This document shows positions 53,626 to 61,942 of a stretch of DNA of 64,000 bases, in pieces. This DNA is from Opitutaceae bacterium. Its GTDB lineage: Bacteria > Verrucomicrobiota > Verrucomicrobiia > Opitutales > Opitutaceae. The notes under the pieces are model-generated. The model saw only the letters and a program-made list of their open reading frames with translations, was not told the origin of the DNA and searched no databases. The stretch lies in NCBI GenBank assembly GCA_003151515.1, contig PLXS01000025.1:186001-250000 (forward strand), read 5' to 3'. The position numbers and the translations under genes were made by a program. Each line of letters opens with the position of its first letter. Position 1 is the stretch's first letter.

Positions 53626-54186
53626 ATGCCGCCCAGGCCCGCAGTGTTCCTGGACCGGGACGGCACCCTGAACGCGCAGGTCGTGCGCGACGGCAAGCCC
53701 TACTCCGCCGAGCGGCTCGAGGACTTCCGCCTTTTGGACGGCGTGCCCGATGGCTGCCGCGCCCTGAAGGCGGCGGGCTTCCTCCTGGTCGTCGCGACCA
53801 ACCAGCCCGAGGTCGGTCGCGGGACGCTTGAGCGCACGGAGGTCGAGCGCATGCACGCCAGGCTCCTCGAACTCGTGCCCGAGATCGACCGCATCGAGGT
53901 CTGCTACGACCCCGGAAGGGGCGAGGAGTCCCTCAGGCGCAAGCCCGCCCCCGGCATGCTCCTCGACGCCGCCAAGGCGCTCGGGATCGACATGGCGCGC
54001 TCCTGGATGATCGGCGACCGCTGGAGGGACGTCGACTGCGGCAGGAACGCGGGCGTCAGGACCGTCTTCATCGACTACGGCTACTCGGACGAGCGCGAGG
54101 CCAAGGCCGACTACTCCGTGCGCGATTTTCCCGAGGCGGTTTCGGCCGTTCTGCGTGTCATATCAGGGACCCCGCCAGCCTCCTAA
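53626..54186 (+). CDS. gmhB: D-glycero-D-manno-heptose 1,7-bisphosphate 7-phosphatase (HAD)
   Basis: A 186-residue HAD-IIIA phosphatase. Motif I is VFLDRDGTLN with the nucleophile aspartate and the acid/base aspartate two residues later; motif II is VVATNQPEVGRG; the lysine is in RRKPAPGML, and motif IV is MIGDRWRDVDCGRNAG. Typical GmhB has a zinc loop with Cys/His residues before the RKP. Here the matching stretch (CYDPGRGEESLRRKP) has only one cysteine, so the zinc site seems to be missing. It removes the 7-phosphate after HddA action. It starts four bases after the gmhA stop. Confidence 0.83.
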   Translation: MPPRPAVFLDRDGTLNAQVVRDGKPYSAERLEDFRLLDGVPDGCRALKAAGFLLVVATNQPEVGRGTLERTEVERMHARLLELVPEIDRIEVCYDPGRGEESLRRKPAPGMLLDAAKALGIDMARSWMIGDRWRDVDCGRNAGVRTVFIDYGYSDEREAKADYSVRDFPEAVSAVLRVISGTPPAS

Positions 54187-54241
54187 TCTCCTTGCCCGAT
54201 CCTTTCTCCCTCACCTCAATTAATCCAAAATAACGAACCCA

Positions 54242-54961
54242 ATGAAGTCTCTCAACGACCTGAAGGTCCAACTCTACGCCGACGGGGCCGACAAGGCCGG
54301 CATCCTAGACCTGTATTCAAAGCCCTACATCAAGGGCCTGACCACGAACCCTAGCCTCATGAAGAAGGCCGGGATCAAGGACTATGAGGCCTTCGCGAAG
54401 GACATCCTGCAGACGGTGACCGCGAAGCCGATCTCGCTCGAGGTCTTCACGGACGACTTCGTGGACATGAAGCGCCAGGCGCTCAAGATTTCCGCCCTGG
54501 GAAAGAACGTCTACACGAAGATCCCGATCACGAACTCCCGCGGCGAGTCGTCGCTTCCCCTGATCCGGGAGCTCGGAAAGCTGGGTGTTAAGCTCAACGT
54601 GACGGCGATCCTGACCGTAAGGCAGGTGGCGAGCGTGGCCGAGGCCCTCAATCCCGCGGTCCCTTCCGTTGTCTCGGTCTTCGCCGGGCGGATTGCCGAC
54701 ACGGGCGTGGACCCGATGCCGCTCATGCGCGCCTGCGGCGCCCTCCTCTCGGGCCACGGCAAGTCGGAGCTCCTCTGGGCGAGCACCCGCGAGGTCTTGA
54801 ACATCCTGCAGGCCGAGGAATGCGGATGCGCGATCATCACGGTCCCCCACGACATCCTAGGCAAGGCGGCCAAGATGCTCGGCACCGACCTCACCGAGCT
54901 CTCCCTCGACACGGTCAAGATGTTCGCAAAGGACGCCGCAGATTGCGGTTACAAGCTCTGA
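54242..54961 (+). CDS. Transaldolase / fructose-6-phosphate aldolase family enzyme
   Basis: A 239-residue class I aldolase of the small transaldolase type. LYADGADKAGILDLY, GLTTNPSLMKKAG and VYTKIPITN (the Schiff-base lysine is the K) are the family landmarks, with LNVTAILTVRQV after it and SVFAGRIADTG later. Transaldolases exchange a three-carbon unit between fructose 6-phosphate and erythrose 4-phosphate to give sedoheptulose 7-phosphate, which is exactly the substrate of GmhA. Its place directly after gmhA-gmhB suggests a dedicated supply enzyme for heptose synthesis. The AT-rich 55-base gap before it might hold a weak promoter. The hairpin at 54984 follows it. Confidence 0.88.
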   Translation: MKSLNDLKVQLYADGADKAGILDLYSKPYIKGLTTNPSLMKKAGIKDYEAFAKDILQTVTAKPISLEVFTDDFVDMKRQALKISALGKNVYTKIPITNSRGESSLPLIRELGKLGVKLNVTAILTVRQVASVAEALNPAVPSVVSVFAGRIADTGVDPMPLMRACGALLSGHGKSELLWASTREVLNILQAEECGCAIITVPHDILGKAAKMLGTDLTELSLDTVKMFAKDAADCGYKL

Positions 54962-54983
54962 CGGACCACTTCGTCATTTACCT

Positions 54984-55021
54984 GACGGGCGGACTCCTGC
55001 AATGGTAAGGGTCCGCCCGTC
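54984..55021 (+). terminator. Perfect 11-bp hairpin after the transaldolase gene
   Basis: GACGGGCGGAC at 54984-54994 is followed, after a 16-base loop, by its exact reverse complement at 55011-55021. It lies 23 bases after the stop codon, so it is well placed to end the heptose operon. No long T-tract follows (only CCACTTTATG), and the 3' arm ends six bases before the next ATG at 55028. It could thus also hide the ribosome site of that gene. Confidence 0.6.
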
Positions 55022-55027
55022 CACTTT

Positions 55028-56461
55028 ATGCCTCCTAGGACCCGCCTGCTGAGCCTCATAGCCGCCGCGCTGGCCGCCGTGCTGCCGGCGCGCGCCGCCA
55101 ACCCCGACGGGTCGACGGCCGAAGCCGGAAATGCCGAGGCCGCGCGCCTTTACTCCGAGGCGAACGCCTACGTCACGAACATGGCCGAGGGGGCCTACTC
55201 CTACGCCTACCTCCAGTTCTACTGGAAACGCGCCCAGGCTAACGTCGACCGCATAAGAAGGGTCTATGCCGATTCGCCGACGGCGCGCTCCCTGGCGCGC
55301 GGGGAGCTGAAGCTGGGGCCCTTCGAGCTCGATTACTTCAAGACGCGCATCCTATATAATCTTGAACTTAAGCAGCTTGGGTCGTTCGACGACGTCAACT
55401 GCTCCATCTTCCTCTACGGGCTGGACGAGAACCGCAGCGATGAGCTTCGAAACGAGGCCCTTGCGGACATCCTCGAGGTGCTCGCCCGCCGCCAGCGCTG
55501 GGGGGAGGCGCTGCGCTTCCCGGTCCTGGACGCCCACCGGCCGATCCTGCTGGGCAGCATCTTCAGGGTCGCCGCCTTCTATGACCAGCCGCAGATCATC
55601 GAGCAGATGAGCCACAGGGCGAGCGCCGCAGAAAAGGCCGCCGCGGGCTTTGACGCGATCACGGCCGAGGCGCTGGCGCTCCTAGGGAAGCCCAGGGCCG
55701 ATCTCCTCAAGTTCGTCGACTCCCACCCCACGGACGCCGTGCGCACGGCGGCGTTAAGGGGCATCGTGGACCGCGCCATCCTGATCCACCGGATGGAGAC
55801 CCACCACCTGCCCCCGGGCGAGGCGATCCAGACGGTGCACACGGTCGTCCAGAACCTCTCGCTGCGCGACGACGTCCAGGCCTCCGCGGCCGCGATCTTC
55901 AAGGGGCGCCCCGGCGACGCCGCGCCCCTGCTTGCCGTATATGCGGCCTCGCGGGGCATCTCGCCGGACGCCGGCGCCCCGCTCGGCGCCCACCTCGCCT
56001 ACATGCAGTACCTCTCCGACTCCGGGCGCCTCTCCGAGGCGGCGGGATACGCGCGGCGCGCGGGCCTGTCGGGCGGGGGGCTGCGCGAGTGCGAGCTCAA
56101 GGCCATCGAGCTAAACGCCGAGGCGGGCCAGGAGGGAGATGCCGAGAGGCTCAGGCTCGCCTTCGCGGCCGGCGGTCCCAGGGATGCCAACCTTGCCGCG
56201 CTGGCCGAGTTCCGCGGGCGCATGGACTCGGCCGAGGTGCCGCTCGTCGCGCGCACCAAGACCTTCGCCGAGCTCCCGATTACGGACCCGTGCGTCATGG
56301 CGGTCGCGATCATGGACTGGAGCCTGACGCCGAACCGCTCCCAGCGCGGCGCCACGCCCTGGGACGCAGTCGTCTTCAAGTTCGCGGGCGGATTCAAGAA
56401 CCTCCCCAAGGCAAAGTCCGCCGCCGTAGGCGACGCCGCTAGCACCGTGAAGCCGTACTAG
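55028..56461 (+). CDS. Secreted alpha-helical (TPR/HEAT-like) protein of unknown function
   Basis: A 477-residue protein with an N-terminal signal peptide (about 1-24, ending PARAA). The mature part is rich in alanine, leucine and charged residues arranged as helix pairs, for example ALADILEVLARRQRWGEAL, RTAALRGIVDRAILIHRME, LAYMQYLSDSGRLSEAAGYARRAG and AIELNAEAGQEGDAERLRLAF. This looks like TPR or HEAT-type solenoid repeats. No catalytic motif is seen. A periplasmic scaffold for the polysaccharide machinery is possible but only from context. The hairpin at 54984 partly overlaps its upstream region. The glycosyltransferase gene starts 28 bases after the stop. Confidence 0.68.
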   Translation: MPPRTRLLSLIAAALAAVLPARAANPDGSTAEAGNAEAARLYSEANAYVTNMAEGAYSYAYLQFYWKRAQANVDRIRRVYADSPTARSLARGELKLGPFELDYFKTRILYNLELKQLGSFDDVNCSIFLYGLDENRSDELRNEALADILEVLARRQRWGEALRFPVLDAHRPILLGSIFRVAAFYDQPQIIEQMSHRASAAEKAAAGFDAITAEALALLGKPRADLLKFVDSHPTDAVRTAALRGIVDRAILIHRMETHHLPPGEAIQTVHTVVQNLSLRDDVQASAAAIFKGRPGDAAPLLAVYAASRGISPDAGAPLGAHLAYMQYLSDSGRLSEAAGYARRAGLSGGGLRECELKAIELNAEAGQEGDAERLRLAFAAGGPRDANLAALAEFRGRMDSAEVPLVARTKTFAELPITDPCVMAVAIMDWSLTPNRSQRGATPWDAVVFKFAGGFKNLPKAKSAAVGDAASTVKPY

Positions 56462-56489
56462 AAAAGGGCGAAGCCAAGGCACCTTCCAG

Positions 56490-59400
56490 GTGAACATCCT
56501 CTTTGCCAACTACGGCGACTTCACGACCAACAGCCTGAATCACATAGGCGGCTTCGCAAATGCGCTGTCCGCCCGCGGCCACTCGTGCGTCGTGGCCGTG
56601 CCCACGGGCAAGGAGAGCATCTCGGCGACGCCGGGTCCCCTCTTCATACCCGCTCTCTACGATGAGGTCCTGGCGCTTCCGGCCTTCTTTCCGGATCGGG
56701 GCATGGCCGACGTGATCCACGCCTGGACGCCGCGCGAGTACGTGCGCAAGTTCGTCCTCGCCTACCAGAGGGCCGCGCGCAAGGCCGCGAAGCTCGTCAT
56801 CCACCTGGAGGACAACGAGGAGAACCTGATCTCGGGATACGCGCGGCGCCCGCCGGCGGAGCTGCGGGCGATGCCCTTCGCGGAGCTGGACGAGCTGATG
56901 AGCGACAGCCTCCCGCACCCGCTGCGCCACAGGACGTTTCTGCGGCTCGCCGACCATGCGACCGTGATCGTCGAGCGTCTGCGGGAGCTTGTCCCGGCGA
57001 CGGTCGAGTGCTCCCTCCTTCAGCCGGGCGTCGACCCGCAGTACCTCAAGCCCCTGGGCGACGACCCTGAGCTCAGGAAGTCCCTCGGCCTCGCCCCCGG
57101 GGAGAAGGTGGTCGTCTTCACCGGGAGCAACACCTTCGCGAACGAGCCCGACATGCGCGAGCTCTATGTCGCCATCCGCATCCTCAACCAGAGGGGGATC
57201 CCGACCCGCCTCGTGCGCACCGGCTTCAACCGGCCGGAGTTCCTGCAGGGCATCTCCGCCGAGCTCAAGGCCCACGTCCTTGACCTGGGCTTCATCGCGA
57301 AGGCGCGGCTGCCGGGGCTCCTCGGGATCGCCGACGTCCTCGTGCAGCCCGGCCGGCCCGGGCCGTTCAACGACTACCGGCTGCCCTCCAAGCTGCCGGA
57401 GTACCTCGCCTCCGGCCGTCCGGTCGTGCTGCCGCCGACGAACGTCGCCCTCGGGATGCGCGACGGCGCCGATGCGCTCTTCCTCTCAAGCGGCGCCCCG
57501 GAGAACATCGCGGACTGCTGCGAGAGGATACTCAGGGACCCCAAGCTCGCGGCGGCCCTGGGCAGGAACGGCGCGGCCTTCGCCCGAAGGCACTTTGACC
57601 TTGAGGCCAGCTCGGCGCGGCTCATCGAGGTCTACGAGCGCGTGCTCGCCCGACCGCCCCGCGCCTGCTGGAGCGTCATTCGCTCCTCGTCGGTGTCTGA
57701 CTTCACGGCCGCGGCCGACGAGCTCGCGGCGCAGGTCCGCTCGGGCCTGGCCGCATCCGCGCCCGAGGACACGCGCACCCTGGCCGACGACCTTGCCGCG
57801 ATCGTCCGGCTTGAGGACGAGCGCGAATGCAGCGCGATCGTGGTGCGCGAAAAGGTGCGGCTGCGCCTCGAGGAGATGGTGCGCCACCTGGAGCGCCAGC
57901 GCGACCTCACAAGCCAGCACGCGCGAAACCTCGAGGAGAAGGTGCAGGCCCAGGATCGCCATGCAAAACTTCAGAAGAAACTTACCGACAGGCACATACA
58001 GAATCTGGGAGCCCGCATAAACTCGATCGAGCGGATCGCGAGGGCGCAGGCCGAGAAGACCCAGGCCGCCGCGGCCGAGGCGGCGAGGATCGCCGGAGAG
58101 CTCACGGAAGCGTGGACGGAGCACAAGAAGCTCTCGGCGCGCATCATCGAGATGGACGCCGAGCTCAAGGCCCGCGAGCAGCGCCTGAAGTCCACGTTCC
58201 GGTCGCTGTCCTGGCGGGTCACGGCGCCCCTGCGCGACATCGAGAGGCTTCTCGCGCGCCTTCGCACGGGGAAGCACTCCGAGCCGGCCGCCGCCCCGCC
58301 GCCCCCGGCCGCGAGGGAGGAGCCCAGGGCGGCGGAGCCGCCCCCGCCCGCGGCGCCCGCCCGGCCGCCGGAGCCGGCGCCCGTCGTCCACCGCTACACG
58401 TTCAACTTCGACCATCCGCGCGGCTGGAGCACCGCCTCGAACAAGCTCCTCATCCTCGGCTGGTGCTACGAGAACGCCGCGGCGCCCATCCTGGGGATCA
58501 GGGCCCATTTCGCCGGAAAGACCTACGAGGGGATCTACGGCTCGAAGCGGCTGGATGTCCTGGCGTCGACCGGAATGAAGCAGGCCGAGTACTCGGGCAT
58601 CAAGATCGACGTGCCCACGCACCTGGGCGACCACCCGCTCGTCGTCGAGGTGCGCCACGAGGAGGGCTGGCACCCGTACTTCCAGACCATCGTGCATGTC
58701 GGCAAGGCCGGCGACCCCGCGCAGCAGACCGAGTACGAGAAATGGAGCGAGCAGCACGAGGCCCTGTCCCCCGAGGACCTCCAGGCGATCGAGCGCCACA
58801 TCGCGGCCTTCGCCACGCGCCCGCTCATCTCGGTAGCCATGCCGGTCTACAACACGCCGGAGGGCCTGCTCGTGAAGGCTATCGAGAGCGTCCTGGGCCA
58901 GCTCTACACGCACTGGGAGCTGTGCATCGCCGACGACGCCTCGACGGAGCCTCATGTGCGCCAGGTCCTGGAGCGCTACTCCGCGAAGGACGCCCGCATC
59001 CACGTGGCCCTCCGGGAGAAGAACGGGCACATCTGCGAGGCGAGCAACACGGCCCTGGGCCTCGCGACGGGCGAGCTGCTCGCCCTCTTCGACCACGACG
59101 ACATCCTGGCGCCGCGGGCCCTCTACGAGGTGGCGGCGGAGTTCGACAGGCACCCCGGCGCCCAGCTCGTCTACACCGACGAGGACAAGGTCGACATGGA
59201 GGACCGCAGGTTCGACCCGTACTTCAAGCCCGACTGGAACCCGGACCTGAACTACGGGCAGAACTACGTCTCGCACCTTTCGGTCTACCGCACGGCGCTC
59301 GTTCGCGACATAGGCGGCTTCCGCAAGGGCTTCGAGGGGAGCCAGGACTGGGACCTGCTCCTTCGCGCGATTGAGCGGATGCCGGCATCCGCCATCCGCC

Positions 59401-60464
59401 ACGTTCCGAATGTCCTCTACCACTGGCGGGCGGCCCCGGGCTCGACCGCGCTGCAGCTCGCCGAGAAGGACTACCCGGTGCAGGCCGCCCGCAGGGCGCT
59501 TGAGGACCACTTCAAGCGGACGGGCCAGGACGTCGAGCTGCTGCCGGTCCCGGGCGACCACTGGCGCGTCAGGTACCCGGTGCCGTCGCCGGCGCCGCTC
59601 GTCTCGCTCATCATGCCGACGCGAAACGCGGTCAAGCTCGTGCACCAGGCCGTTCGCAGCATCCTCGACCTCACCGATTACCCCAATTTCGAGATCGTCA
59701 TCGTCGACAACCAGTCCGACGACCCGGACACGACCGCCTACTTCGCCGAGATCGGCCGCGGCGCCGATCCGCGCGTGCGCGTCCTGCCCTATCCCGAGGG
59801 GTTCAACTACTCGGCGATCAACAACTTCGCCGTGCGGGAGGCCCGCGGCGACGTCATCGGCTTCCTGAACAACGACGTGGAGGCGATCGCCCCGGGCTGG
59901 CTCACGGAGATGGTGAGCCAGGCGGCCCGGCCCGGGATCGGGGCCGTGGGGGCCATGCTCTACTACCCCCTGAACACCGTGCAGCACGCCGGCGTCATCC
60001 TCGGCCTTGGCGGCGTGGCCGGGCACCCGTTCAAGGAATTCCCGAGGGGCGACCAGGGCCAGAAGAACCGCCTTCGCCTCGTGCAGAACTACAGCGCGGT
60101 GACCGCGGCCTGCCTCGTGATCATGAAGGCGCGCTTCCTCGAGGTCGGGGGATTCAACGAGCGCGATCTCCCCATCGCGTTCAACGACGTGGACCTGTGC
60201 TGCAAGCTGATCCGCGCCGGGTACCGCAACCTCTGGACGCCCCACGCCGAGTTCTACCACCACGAGTCCGCGTCGCGGGGCGTCGAGGACACACCGGAGA
60301 AGAAGGCGCGCTTCCAGTCCGAGATCGACTACATGATGAACACCTGGGGCGAGCTCCTCATGGCCGACCCGGCCTACAACCCCAACCTTACGCTTGTCGG
60401 GGAGGACTTCTCCCCGGCATACCTATCGCGCGCCACCAAGTCCTGGCTGGCGCACCTTTCATGA
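56490..60464 (+). CDS. Multidomain glycosyltransferase: GT4, coiled coil, beta domain, GT2, GT2
   Basis: A 1324-residue protein starting at GTG 56490. Residues 1-400 are a GT4-like domain, with HIGGFANALSARGHSC near the start and KLPEYLASGRPVVLPP near 302. Residues 440-590 are a coiled coil ending in the phrase SLSWRVTAPLRDIERLL. Residues 595-633 are a Pro/Ala linker. Residues 634-740 are a beta-rich domain (LLILGWCYEN, HFAGKTYEGIYG). Residues 775-1000 are a GT2 domain (SVAMPVYNTPEGL, FDHDDILAPRALYE). Residues 1036-1260 are a second GT2 (SLIMPTRNAVKLV, FLNNDVEAIAPGW, FNDVDLCCKL). Three transferase modules in one chain suggest that it builds most of a repeat unit. The next gene overlaps (ATGA). 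Confidence 0.85.
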   Translation: MNILFANYGDFTTNSLNHIGGFANALSARGHSCVVAVPTGKESISATPGPLFIPALYDEVLALPAFFPDRGMADVIHAWTPREYVRKFVLAYQRAARKAAKLVIHLEDNEENLISGYARRPPAELRAMPFAELDELMSDSLPHPLRHRTFLRLADHATVIVERLRELVPATVECSLLQPGVDPQYLKPLGDDPELRKSLGLAPGEKVVVFTGSNTFANEPDMRELYVAIRILNQRGIPTRLVRTGFNRPEFLQGISAELKAHVLDLGFIAKARLPGLLGIADVLVQPGRPGPFNDYRLPSKLPEYLASGRPVVLPPTNVALGMRDGADALFLSSGAPENIADCCERILRDPKLAAALGRNGAAFARRHFDLEASSARLIEVYERVLARPPRACWSVIRSSSVSDFTAAADELAAQVRSGLAASAPEDTRTLADDLAAIVRLEDERECSAIVVREKVRLRLEEMVRHLERQRDLTSQHARNLEEKVQAQDRHAKLQKKLTDRHIQNLGARINSIERIARAQAEKTQAAAAEAARIAGELTEAWTEHKKLSARIIEMDAELKAREQRLKSTFRSLSWRVTAPLRDIERLLARLRTGKHSEPAAAPPPPAAREEPRAAEPPPPAAPARPPEPAPVVHRYTFNFDHPRGWSTASNKLLILGWCYENAAAPILGIRAHFAGKTYEGIYGSKRLDVLASTGMKQAEYSGIKIDVPTHLGDHPLVVEVRHEEGWHPYFQTIVHVGKAGDPAQQTEYEKWSEQHEALSPEDLQAIERHIAAFATRPLISVAMPVYNTPEGLLVKAIESVLGQLYTHWELCIADDASTEPHVRQVLERYSAKDARIHVALREKNGHICEASNTALGLATGELLALFDHDDILAPRALYEVAAEFDRHPGAQLVYTDEDKVDMEDRRFDPYFKPDWNPDLNYGQNYVSHLSVYRTALVRDIGGFRKGFEGSQDWDLLLRAIERMPASAIRHVPNVLYHWRAAPGSTALQLAEKDYPVQAARRALEDHFKRTGQDVELLPVPGDHWRVRYPVPSPAPLVSLIMPTRNAVKLVHQAVRSILDLTDYPNFEIVIVDNQSDDPDTTAYFAEIGRGADPRVRVLPYPEGFNYSAINNFAVREARGDVIGFLNNDVEAIAPGWLTEMVSQAARPGIGAVGAMLYYPLNTVQHAGVILGLGGVAGHPFKEFPRGDQGQKNRLRLVQNYSAVTAACLVIMKARFLEVGGFNERDLPIAFNDVDLCCKLIRAGYRNLWTPHAEFYHHESASRGVEDTPEKKARFQSEIDYMMNTWGELLMADPAYNPNLTLVGEDFSPAYLSRATKSWLAHLS

Positions 60465-61177
60465 GCTCCCAACCCGAAGACACCGCAAAGCAGGTAGCCG
60501 CGCTCAGGGCCGAGCTCGAGGCCCTCAGGCGCCGGGACGCGGAGTTCCGCGCCAACATGGTCCAGGAGTTCCTGGACCACGGCGAGAGAAACACCTACGT
60601 GCACGTCCTGCACGAGGAGCGCGCCGCGCTCATCAAGCGCGAGCAGGAGTCCTTCCGCGACCTTGAGGAGCTCACGAGGAAGCTCGAGGCCGAGGGGGGG
60701 AAGGTCGCCGCCCTGCAGGCCGAGCTGGCCAGGATCAAGGGCTCGGTCGCCTGGATGCTCTCCGCGCCGTTTCGCTCTCTAGGCGGAGAACCCGCGGCGG
60801 CGCCGGCCGGGCAGACGGCGGCCCACGCGCCGGTGGAGGGCGCCCCCTTCACCTACTACCTGCACACCTCGCCCTTCAGGATCTACCGGCAGAAGTCCTT
60901 CAAGCTCAGAGGCTGGGCCTGGCCCCAGGACGGCAGGGCCGTCACCGCCGTGCGGGTCAACATCGGGGGGCGAGTCTTTGCCGGGCGCCACGGCATCGAG
61001 GAGCCCGAGGTCATCGCCAGGTACGGCCCCCAGCCCGCGAACCCGCGCCCGGGATTCGAGGTCACCTTCGAGACGCCTCCCGGGCGGCACTCACTGAGCG
61101 TGGAGGCGCAGATCGAGGGCAAGGAGTGGCGATGGATCATGAGGACCACCGTCTGGTGCGAGCCCGAGGCCCGATGA
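60461..61177 (+). CDS. Coiled-coil protein with a beta domain like that in the preceding glycosyltransferase
   Basis: A 238-residue protein without a transferase domain. Residues 1-95 are a coiled coil (VAALRAELEALRRRDAEF, TRKLEAEGGKVAALQAEL). It ends in GSVAWMLSAPFRSLGG, which matches the SLSWRVTAPLRDIE phrase at the same place in the 1324-residue neighbour. A Pro/Ala linker (100-120) leads to a beta-rich domain (about 122-238: FKLRGWAW, VRVNIGGRVFAGRHGIEEPE, PGRHSLSVEAQIEGKEWRW) that parallels that protein's 634-740 region. It looks like the scaffold part of the same architecture with the transferases removed, so it may associate with it. Start and stop overlap the neighbours (ATGA at 60461 and 61174). 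Confidence 0.75.
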   Translation: MSSQPEDTAKQVAALRAELEALRRRDAEFRANMVQEFLDHGERNTYVHVLHEERAALIKREQESFRDLEELTRKLEAEGGKVAALQAELARIKGSVAWMLSAPFRSLGGEPAAAPAGQTAAHAPVEGAPFTYYLHTSPFRIYRQKSFKLRGWAWPQDGRAVTAVRVNIGGRVFAGRHGIEEPEVIARYGPQPANPRPGFEVTFETPPGRHSLSVEAQIEGKEWRWIMRTTVWCEPEAR

Positions 61178-61890
61178 GCGCAGACGCCAAGGAGCGCATG
61201 CAGGAGAGCTCGATCGCCATCGGCGAGCGCTCGTCCTACAAGAGGACCTGGGACCTCCTGGCCCAGGAGCCCGACCAGGCGGCGCTCGCCGTGGCGGGCC
61301 ACACGGACGAGGCGACGCTCGAGCTGACGGCGAAGGGCTTCATCGACACGCTGCGCACCACGACGGGCGTGGGGCCTGACGACGTCGTCCTTGAGATCGG
61401 CTGCGGCATCGCGCGCGTCGGCAAGCCGCTCAGCCGGGAGTGCCTGCACTGGTTCGGCGCCGACATCTCGGGCGTGATGCTCTCCCACGCCGCCGAGCGC
61501 ACCCGGGGCCTGCCGAACGTCACGTTGGTGGAGCTGGCGACCGTCGGGCTGCAGGAGTTCCCGAGGGACGCCTTCGACCTGGTCTACTGCACGATCGTCT
61601 TCATGCACCTCTTCGAATGGGACCGCTATCGCTATGTCGAGGAGGCGTTCCGGGTCCTGCGGCCCGGCGGCCGCTGCTACTTCGACAACTTCCCCCTCGA
61701 TTCGAAGCACGGCTGGAGCGTCTTCATGGAGAGCGCGCGCTATCCCGTGGAGCGCCGCCCTTCCCACCTGAGCATGTCCTCAAGCCGGGAGGAGCTGGGC
61801 ATCTACCTGCGCAAGGCGGGATTTGCCGACGTCCAGGTGCGCGACCTGCCGAACGAGCTCATCGCGGCCACGGGCCGCAAGCCGGACTGA
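61174..61890 (+). CDS. SAM-dependent methyltransferase
   Basis: A 238-residue class I methyltransferase. The SAM motif VVLEIGCGIARVG is near residue 71, followed by WFGADISGVML, and the motif-IV region reads FDLVYCTIVFMHLFEWDRYRYVEEAFRVLRPGGRCYFDNFP. The N-terminal helix (MQESSIAIGERSSYKRTWDLLAQEPDQA) is typical for methyltransferases located next to coiled-coil glycosyltransferases. The start overlaps the upstream stop (ATGA at 61174). It is the last gene of the plus-strand operon and could methylate the sugar or terminate the chain together with the 1324-residue protein. The genes to its right are on the other strand and converge on it. Confidence 0.78.
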   Translation: MSADAKERMQESSIAIGERSSYKRTWDLLAQEPDQAALAVAGHTDEATLELTAKGFIDTLRTTTGVGPDDVVLEIGCGIARVGKPLSRECLHWFGADISGVMLSHAAERTRGLPNVTLVELATVGLQEFPRDAFDLVYCTIVFMHLFEWDRYRYVEEAFRVLRPGGRCYFDNFPLDSKHGWSVFMESARYPVERRPSHLSMSSSREELGIYLRKAGFADVQVRDLPNELIAATGRKPD

Positions 61891-61942
61891 CCCGCGCCCG
61901 TCCTGCTGGCGCCTCTGGCCCCGCTGGTCCGCCCCATGTCGC

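Noticed and set aside
57486..60263. Open minus-strand frame of 925 codons opposite the multidomain glycosyltransferase
   Set aside because: Low-complexity composition without motifs; the plus strand has clear GT4 and GT2 signatures throughout.
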